Positions 55,560 to 64,000 of a stretch of 64,000 bases of DNA are shown here, piece by piece. The translations under genes were made by a program, and so were the position numbers. Each line of letters opens with the position of its first letter. Position 1 is the first letter of the stretch. The notes below the pieces were generated by a model that was given only the letters and a program-made list of their open reading frames with translations, made no database searches and was not told the origin of the DNA. The DNA is from Cephalopachus bancanus (lineage: Eukaryota > Chordata > Mammalia > Primates > Tarsiidae), in the NCBI GenBank assembly GCA_027257055.1, contig JAPVLO010000380.1, forward strand, positions 992,001 to 1,056,000, written 5' to 3'.

Positions 55560-58500
55560 ATATCAACTTCTTGTTTCAACCTTGGTAGGTCATGTGATGT
55601 CAGAAAGCTCTCCATATCATTTGGGTTACTGGGTTTGTTTCCACACAAGTGTGCACAGTAATCTCTGATAATAATTTGTTTTTCTTTGGGTTCAGTTGTG
55701 ATTTGATCTTTTGCATTTCCAGCTGTGTTTATTTGGGCTTTTTCTCTCTTTTTCTTGGTCATTCTAGCTAGGGGTCCATCAATCTTGCTTATCCTTTCAA
55801 AGAACCAGTTTTTCTTGATTTTTTTTCCTATGGTATTTTTGTCTTCTATGTTCCATATTTGGCCTTTTTACTTTGGTGATCTGGATTCTTCTGCTGAAGT
55901 TAGGGTTTTGGCAGTGCCTTTCCAGCTTCCTTAGGTGATTTGTTAGGCTGTTAACTTGTTCTCTTTCTTTCTTCTTAATGTGTGTTCATAGACATATAAA
56001 TTCCCCTTTCAGTACTGTTTTCATGACATCCCAGAGGTTTTGGTAAGATGTTTCTCTGCTTTCGTTTGTTTCCAGGAATCTTAATTCCTATTTTGGTTTC
56101 TGTGTTGACCCAGGAGTTATTCAGCATCCTGCTGTTTAGTGTCCATGTCTTTGTAGGTTTTGGGCAATTTTGTTGTTGGTGATATTTATTTTCATTCCAC
56201 TGTCATTTGAGAAGGTGCATGCAAGTATTTAAAACTTGTGAAATTTGCCTATGCTTGATTGATGGACAAGGATTTGTTCAATCTTGGAGAGCATTCCATG
56301 TGGTGATGAGTAGAATGTACATTCTGTGGTCATTGGGTAGAGTGTTCTGTAGGTATCTACTAAGTCCATTTGGGCAAGCATCAAGTTGAGGTTCCAGATC
56401 TTTGTTCATTTTTTTTTTTTTTTTTTTGCCTCAATGATCTATCTAGGGTTGTTAGTGGGTATTTAAGTCTCCAGCTATGATAGTGCTAGAGTCAGTGTCT
56501 TTTTTTTGGTTTACTTAGTAGCTGTTTTATAAAAGCTGGTGCTCTTGTGTTGGGTGCATATATGTTTAGAATGGACATTTCTTGTTGATGGAATTAAACT
56601 TTTATCATTATGTAGTGCTCTTTCTTATCTATTCTAGTTTTTGATAGCTTAAAGGTTGTTTTGTCTGATATTAAGATTGCAACTCCTGCCTTCTTTTGTG
56701 ATCTGTTAGCCTGAAAATTTGTTTTCCATCCTCTAATTTTGAATCTGTGGGTGGGTAGAAAATTCTTCATTGAAATTGTTTATCTCTGAGAACATTAAAG
56801 ATTGAGGCCAATTCCTTCTGGCCTGTAGTGTTTCTACAGATAAGTCTACAGCAATTCTGATTGGCTTCCCCCAATAGGCAGTCTGACCTTTCCCCTTTGC
56901 TGTCTTTAGGATTTTTTTCTTTTATGCCTATTTTGTGCATGTAAATAACTATGTGTCTAGGAGTTGGTCTTCTCATAAGATGTCTTGCAGAGGTTCTCTG
57001 ACTCTCTTGTGCTTGTATAGTCTTCTCTTTGCCAGATGAGGGAAGTTTTCTTGAATGACCTTAAGGAATATTTGTTCCAGGGTATTTTCTTTTTCTCTTT
57101 CTATTTCAGGTATCCCTATCAGACCTAGGTTTGGTTTCTTGATAACACCGCACCTCTCTTGGAGAGTTTCTTCTTTCTTCTTAAGTATTTCTTTCTATGT
57201 TTTTAATAGATTGGGTTAATTCCACAGTTTGGTCTTTCAACTCTGAGATTCTTTCTTCTGCTTGGTCAATTCTGCTTCCCATGCTTGTCAGTTTGTTATT
57301 TATTTCTTGGATGGGGTTCTTTGCTTTTATTATTTCTAAGTACACTCTCTTGAGTTTGTCCAGCTCTGTTGCAATTTCATTTCGTTTTAGTCCTTGAATT
57401 TCTTGATTTTTATTCATTCCATCCAGTGATTCTCTGATCTCCATAAGTACCTTCTGGAGATAGTCATTCTTGGAGACAGTCATTGTTTGTGCCCGAGTAT
57501 CTGTTCTTTCTAGCACTGACACTTTGCTGGGGCTTTGATGGTAACCAGCAGTTCTTCATTGATTTTTCTTCATTTATAGCAGTTTTCCTATCTTTTTCTT
57601 TAATTCCTTTGCTCAGTGGAAAATGGAGAAGCAGTCACTCACTTCTGTTATTTGCTCTACCTTTTGTCCTTCCTTGAGCCAGGGCTCTGGGTTTGTTCCA
57701 TTATGAAGTAAGGCTGGGGGTGGGACATTGTGCTGTCTCTTTACATTTTGGGCACTTACAGAGGGTGGGGATAGGGGGCTGCAAGGATTTAGAACCTATT
57801 GGCAGGTCATAATGTTTGCTATCTGGTGAATGGACCAGCTGGAACTCGCTCTCCATCTCTGCGCAATATGACATTACAGTGGGTATGCTTGCACAGCCCC
57901 TGAATCTAAGACAGGGTATATCAGGGAAAAGAGAGAGGAGAAGGAGGGAAAAAAGGGAAAGAAGGAGAAAGAAAAAGAAGAAAGAAAAATAGAAAAAGAA
58001 AAAAGAAGGGAAGCACTTGCACACAAAACCAAAAAATCAAAGAGGAATAGAAGAAGGAAATAAAAGAGAAAATCAACCAAAAAATAAAACCACTAAATGA
58101 GATCATCAAACAAACAAACCAGTACCACCACCAGCCTCCTTCTCAGTCAGTTCTGCTGTCTGCGTCTAAGGCCCAACAACTGACTCAGGTTGGAGGGAGT
58201 ATCATCTGGGGTTCCACATCTGCCATTACCCACCAGGGTTTGTACACTGGGGGCAATATTCTCTGAGGTTACAAAGAGTAGCCCCAATGCAATGCAGAAG
58301 TCAGTGCCTGGTCTCAAGATGCAGTTCTGCACTTTCCTGCAGCACTTCTCTGCCCAGGTGATAGAGAGTCTCAGTTTCTCTGCAGGGAGCTATTGGTCCC
58401 TTCCTAGCAGTTATCAGTCTCCAGGTCTCAGGACCTGGTGGTAAGGCTTTGGGGCCCATCTAGGCTGGGGTTGGGCTCTTCCCACTGCTTCCCTTTGAGT

Positions 58501-59100
58501 CTGTCTCAGGCTCCCTCCCTGCACTCCCTCTGCGGCCCTCACTGCCAGCATTCAGCTTACTCCAGCAGATCTTTCTGGGAAAAGGTCCCAAATTGTCTGC
58601 TGTTAGGTGTCCCACTCCGATTGCATGCATCTGTGTTTGGTGCAGTGTGTGGGTGGGACATCTGTCTCTCCAGTATTATGCACATGGAGTCCTCTCTGGG
58701 CTAACGATGATTGGTTTCAGAGGGGTACAGAGATTACACCATGGTCTTAGGATGCAGTCTTCTCAGTATGCAGGCAGCTCAGAATTGGGTGAGATAAAGC
58801 AGGTCTCTGCCCAGTCTCAGAACAGAGGAAATGGTGGCAGTCCGTGTGTTTCCCCTCTTGTGGGTCTCCAGATTTCCTCCCTGTGTTTTCTTCACGGTCC
58901 CTGCTACAGTGGCTGACCTATTGCCACAGGTGGTGGTGCGGATCAGCTGCCAGCTGTTCTCTTCTGCCTTTTCCAAGAGATACCCCAGGGATAGTGAATT
59001 CTTCTGTGTGCAGCAGGTGTCAGATTCAGAGCAGCGAGAAGTTGTAGCCGTTTCTGCAGGGGGACACTGGGCACTTGATCTTGTGTCTCCCTTTAGTTGG
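55560..59100 (-). mobile_element. L1 (5'UTR, ORF1 and start of ORF2), 3' part absent
   Basis: The minus strand gives a GC-richer 5'UTR (about 57,650-59,100), ORF1 with coiled coil (57,181-57,522: [20 protein letters not shown]) and C-terminus (56,767-56,976: [16 protein letters not shown]), and the ORF2 endonuclease region down to about 55,560. RT and 3'UTR are missing and no T-rich tail is seen at the left edge. The right edge is approximate. Confidence 0.8.
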
Positions 59101-59820
59101 ACATTTGCTCACCCACTTGCACACACAAATGGATGCAGATTAGTTTTTTTGTGCACCCACCCTTGCAGAGCCTCACATTCTGACTGGATCCAATGCATCT
59201 TGCCCTCAATCAAGACTTTAATTATATTTGAAAAGTTTTAAAGAATTGCTTGGTAAAATACAGAAATTGAAACTTCTTGGGGGGGTTATTATCTTAATAT
59301 TTGACTTTTGTAGCATGTGTTGTCATGATGAAGGCAGCAACTCTGGCCTCTGTGAGAAATCAAGAGCTCCTGCAAATATGTGGGCCAGCATGTCTCTTCC
59401 TTTCTATCTGCACAACCCCAGCTGGGCCCAGCACAGAGTGCCATTTCAGAATGACTTCCATGGTCTGTGTCTCTAACACTTGGTCTTTCCTGCCATTGCT
59501 GTGGATATAGCCAATCGACTTCATACGTACTTTTTTTGAGTGTAGATGTTGACAGTGGAGGCTGAGGACCAGTCAATGGTTGTATACTGGAAACTCAAGG
59601 CAAATCCTCAACAGTGTGCCGACCCCAGAAAATTCCAACCACTTTGATTCTTAGTTTCTTCATTTCTGAAAAGGTTCCATTCTGCTGAGTTATTCCATCT
59701 TTCTCACATCAAAAGGTCTTCGTAGTTACTTAGCAGGGTTGTCCCAAGCTGTAGACAGAATAAGTGACATTCTACGCATTGGGGAAAGCATGGACAAGAG
59801 TGGTCCAAGTGATGCTTTTT
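59100..59820. other. Stretch without recognised features
   Basis: Apparently single-copy sequence between two L1s. No exon or known repeat was recognised, although the right end of the previous L1 may extend some way in. Confidence 0.45.
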
Positions 59821-59824
59821 TTAA

Positions 59825-62800
59825 AATTATAAAGATGTGGGGTACAAATCAGGGTTAGCTATACAAATGTTGATTATGTAGTTACCTTTATTGATGAGGT
59901 GTGCCCCTCCCTCCCCAGCAGTTTCCCTCAACTGCCAAACCTGACACCCATTCCCCTGACAGTTTCCCACTATAGCCAATCCCTTTCTTATAGTATTATA
60001 GTTCAAGTTCCGCTTATGAGTGAGAACATAAGGTACTCTGTTCTTTGTTTCCGTGATAGATCACTGAGTATGATTGACTCTAAATCCATCCAAATTGCTA
60101 TGAAGTCCATATGCTTGTACTTCTTTATGGCTGTGTAATATTCCATTGTCTATATGTACCACATTTTTTTATCCAGTCCATGTTCGATGGGCAGCATGGT
60201 TGGTTCCATGTTTTTGCTATTGTGAATAGAGCTGCAACAAACATACATGTGCGGGTATCTTTTTTGTAGAATGATTTTCATTCCTCCAGGTATATTCCCA
60301 ACAGCGGAATTGCTAGATCGTGTGGAAAGTCCATTTCTATTCTTTCAGAAATCGCCACACTGTCTTCCAAAGAGGTTGCACTAGTTTGTATTCCCACCAG
60401 CAGTGTAGAAGCATTCCTTTTTCTCCACATCCTCGCCAGCATCTGTTGTTGTTTGTTTTATTAATGATGGCCATTCTTACTGGGATTAGGTGGTATCTCA
60501 ATGTGGTTTTGATTTGCATTTCTCTGATGATGAGTGCGACTGAGCACTTTTTCATGTGTCTGTTGGCTGACCGTATGTCTTCTTTTGAGAAGTGTCTATT
60601 CATGTCTTTTGACCACTTTTTAATGGGGTTGCCTGTTTATTTCCTTTCAGTGCCTTTGAGTTCCTTGTGAATCATAGATGTTAGGCTTTTGTCGGATATA
60701 CAGTTGGCAAATATTTATTCCCATTCTGTGGGCTGTGTTCCTGATCTCTTGATGGTTTCTTTTGCTTTGCAGAAGCTCGTTAGTTTGATGAGCTCCCACT
60801 TGTCTATCTTATTTCTTAAGGTATAGGCATTTAGAGTTCTGATCAGGAATTGGTTGCCAGTTTCAATTTTCATAAGGGTTTCTCCTGCATTTTCTAAGAT
60901 TCTTATAGTTTGAAGTTTTACGTTTAGGTCTTGGATCCATTTAGAGTTGATTTTCATGTATGGTGATAGGCAGGGGTTCTGTTTCAATCTTCTGCATGTG
61001 ATCAGCCAGTTTTCCCAGCACCATTTACTGAATAGGTTCTCTTCTCCCCAGTGGTTGTTGTTGGAGGCTTTGTCAAAGATGAGTTAGTTGAGAAACTGAG
61101 GCTTTGCTCCCAAAATCTCTACCCTGTTCCATTGGTCTAAGTGCCTGTTCTTGTACCAATACCAGGCTGTTTTGATTACTGCAGCCTTATAGTAAAATGA
61201 AGTCTGGAAGTGTGATCCCTCCTACTTTGTTTCTTTTGCTGAGGATTATTTTGGCTATTTGTGGTCATTTATGTTTCCATATGAATTTCTATATTGTCAT
61301 TTCCAGGTCTGAGAAGAATGATGTTGGTAACTTAATGGGTATTCTGTTGAATCTGTAGATTGCCTTTGGTAGGATAGATATTTTACAATGTTGATTCTTC
61401 CTATCCATGAGCATGGGATATTTTCCCGTTTTTTTGTGTCTTCTGGATTTCTGTGAGCAGTGTTTTATAGTTCTCATTGTAAAGGTCTTTCACTTCTCTG
61501 GTTAGGAAGATGCTGAGGCATTTCATTTTTTGTGTGGCTATTGTGAATGGGATTATGCTTTTTATTTGGGTCTCTGCCTGCTTGTTGTTAGTGTATAAGA
61601 ATGCAACTGTCCTTTCCACATTTATTTGTACCCAGAGACTTTGCCAAAGTCCTTTATCAGTGCAAGCAGGGGTTTGACAGATTCTCTTGAATTTTCAAGT
61701 GTAGCATCATATCATCAGTAAAGAGGGATAACTTGACTTTCTCTTTTCCTATTGATAACCCTGATTTCCTTCTCTTATCCAATTTCTCTAGCTAGGACTT
61801 CCAACACAATGTTGAACAAGAGTGATGAGAGTGGGCAGCCTTGTCTTGTTCCAGTTTTCAGGGGAAATGTTTCCAGTTTCTGTCCATTTAGCAATATGTT
61901 AATTGTGAGTTTTTCATAGATGGCACTTACTATTTTGAGGTATGCTCCTTCTATACCTAGGTGTTTGAGGATTTTTATCCAGAAAGGATGATGGATTTTA
62001 TCAATTGTTTTTTTCTGCATCTAATGAGATAATCATGTGGTTCTTGTTTTTACATCTGTTGATGTATTTAATGACATTTTTGGTCTTGCAAATGTTGAAT
62101 CAGCCCTGCATCCTGGGGGTGAAGGTTACTTGGTTATGGATGATTTCTGAGATGAGTTTTTGGATCTGATTTTCTAGAATCTTGTCGAAGATTTTTGCAT
62201 CTATGTTCATAAGGGATACTGGCCTGTAGTTCTCTTTTTTTTGTTGTTTAATCTTTACCCGGTTTGGGTATCAGTGGGATGTTAGCTTAGTAAAATGATT
62301 TGGGGAGAATTCCATCTTTCTTAATTGCCTGGAATACTTTCAATAGGATTGGTATCAGCTCCTCCTTGTACATTTTGTAGAATTCTGCAGGAAAACCATT
62401 CAGTTCGGGGCTTTATTTGGTAGGCAATTTTTGTATGACAGAATCAATTTCCTGGGTTGTTATTGGTCTATTTAGTGTCTCAGCATCTTCTTGTTTCAAC
62501 CTGGAGAGGTTGTGTGATGTCAGAAAGTCCTCCATTTCATTAAAGTTACCAAGTGTGTTTCCTTTTAGGTGTACATGGTCATCTCTGATAATGTTTTGCA
62601 TTTCTTCGGGTCAGTTGTAATTTGATCTTTAGTATTTCTGATTGAGTTTATTTGGGCGTTTTCTCTCTTTTTCTTGGTCATTCTGACTAGGGGGTCCATC
62701 AATCTTGTTAATTCTTTCGAAGAACCAGTTTTTTGTTTTGTTGATGTTTTCTATGATTTTTTTTTGTTTCAGTGTCCTGTATTTGGGCTCTTATTTCTGT

Positions 62801-64000
62801 GATTTGGATTCTTATGCTAAAGTTGGGATTTTGGTGGTCTTCTCTTTCCTGCAGACTTAGGTGATTTGGTAGGCCTCCAAGTTGTGATCTTTCTGTTTTC
62901 TTGATACGTGCTTGTAGAGATACAAATTCCCCTCTTAGAACTGATTTGATGGCATCCCAGAGGTTTTGGTAGGAAGTCTCTTCATTTTCATTTGTTTTCA
63001 GGAATATTTAAATTTCTGCTTTGAGTATTGACCCAATAGTTGTTCAGCACCAAGTTATTTAGTGTCCATGTCTTTGTGGGCTTTGGGGAAATTTTGCTGG
63101 TGTTGATATTTATTTTTATTTCACTGTGGTCTAGAATGTGCATGGCAAGATTTCAATCTTATGGGATTTGTTTATGCTTGATTTATGACCAAAGATGTGA
63201 TCAATCTTGGAGTATGTTCCATATGGTGATGAATAGAATGTATATTTTGTGGTTGCGGTGTGGAATAGTCTGTACATATCTGTACATACATACATATTAA
63301 GTCCATTTGGTCGAGTGTCAAATTAAGGTTTTGGATATCCCTGTTGATTTTTTGCCTCGATGATCTATCTAGGGCTGTTAGTGGGGTATTCAAGTTCCCT
63401 GCTATAATAGTGTTAGAGTCAATATCTTTTTTTAGTTTACTTAGTAGTTGCTTTATAAATGCTGGTGCTCCTGTGTTGGATGCATATATGTTTAGGACGG
63501 ATATTTCTTGTTGATGGATTGAAAATTTTATCATCATGTAATGTCTTTTTTCATCTTTTAAAACTTTTGATAGCTTAAAGGTTGTTTTGTCTGATATTAA
63601 GATAGCAACTCCTTCCTTCTTTTGTGATCCATTTGCCTAGAAACTCATTTTCTATCCTTTAACTTTGAGTCTGTGTGCATCCCTTGTGGTGAGATGAGTC
63701 TCCTGGATGCAGCAAATAATTGAGTCATGGTTTCTTATCCAGTTTGCCATTCTGTGTCTTTTCAGTGGTGCATTTAGTCCATTCACATTCAGGCTGATTA
63801 TTGAAATGTGATTGTTTATCCCTGTCATGAGGTTCTTATAAAGATTTTTCTTTGTTTGCTTGTTTTCTTTTGGCTTTGGGGTTGATGTATGTGTGTTTTT
63901 AAGTTTCTTATTGTGTGTATTCTCTGTTGATTCTGTGTTCGGCTGTTCTCTTGGTAAGTGTGTGGTCATTCTTTTTTTTCTTTCATCTGTGTTTAATACC
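59825..64000 (-). mobile_element. L1 with most of ORF2, running off the window
   Basis: The 3' tail is at 59,818-59,830, then the 3'UTR (GTGGGGTACAAATCAGGG) and ORF2: RT with [13 protein letters not shown] (61,775-62,020), endonuclease pieces (63,172-63,537), and an N-terminus with LNVNGLN and QETH (63,652-63,969). Several frameshifts make it non-autonomous. ORF1 and the 5'UTR would lie beyond 64,000. No Alu is nested in it. Confidence 0.93.

Noticed and set aside
1..64000. Search for CRISPR arrays, operons, phage, tRNA and rRNA genes
   Set aside because: None seen; the content is mammalian and repeat-driven.

Overview
The window is nuclear DNA from a primate that is not human, most likely a strepsirrhine (lemur or loris type); tarsier is not excluded. 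The evidence is dimeric 7SL-derived Alu SINEs, a primate hallmark, in a subfamily unlike the human ones, together with an intact IL37-type interleukin gene and interspersed L1, MIR, hAT/MER5-like and LTR remnants. Well over half of the sequence is LINE-1, and most open frames are pieces of L1 ORF1/ORF2, repeats or shadows.

The one gene that looks functional is IL37 (interleukin-1 family) on the + strand. Five coding exons (36,962-37,040; 37,811-37,873; 50,204-50,323; 50,711-50,853; 52,141-52,389) have GT/AG splice sites and compatible phases. They add up to 654 nt, a 217-residue protein, against 218 residues in human IL-37b. Intron 2 is swollen to 12.3 kb by two L1s lying end to end. Downstream of the stop, the first canonical AATAAA belongs to an L1 tail.

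Upstream of IL37 lies an unusual rearrangement. The gene's own 5' region (about 27,500-38,150, including exons 1 and 2) is present twice more, as two partial copies that are direct repeats of each other and inverted relative to IL37. Copy 1 (about 2,757-8,363) breaks off inside exon 1. Copy 2 (about 8,957-21,925) keeps exons 1 and 2 with splice sites, but exon 1 has a 1-nt deletion. Each of the three copies was later hit by its own L1s (and Alus inside them): 5,190-8,142 in copy 1; 9,746-11,232 and 12,506-21,135 in copy 2; 28,634-35,738 in the IL37 unit. The copies serve as empty-site references for one another.

Between copy 2 and IL37 is a spacer (21,925-27,500). It holds old repeats, an Alu, and a minus-strand processed CYRIB (FAM49B) retropseudogene that was split by a class-II-type LTR (25,057-26,224) flanked by the 6-bp duplication TAATAC.

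Layout: 1-2,750 L1 ORF1 fragment, Alu, MER5-like remnant, CAT/CAC-rich microsatellite; 2,757-8,363 inverted IL37 copy 1; 8,365-8,956 L1 5'UTR piece; 8,957-21,925 inverted copy 2 with a large composite L1; 21,925-27,500 spacer with the CYRIB retrocopy; 27,500-53,140 IL37 5' region and gene; 53,140-55,555 mostly unannotated DNA with one Alu; 55,560-59,100 L1 (-); 59,100-59,820 nothing recognised; 59,825-64,000 L1 (-) running off the window. No tRNA, rRNA, CRISPR or prokaryote-type feature was seen. Sequence comparisons were made by eye against remembered family features; no database was searched.
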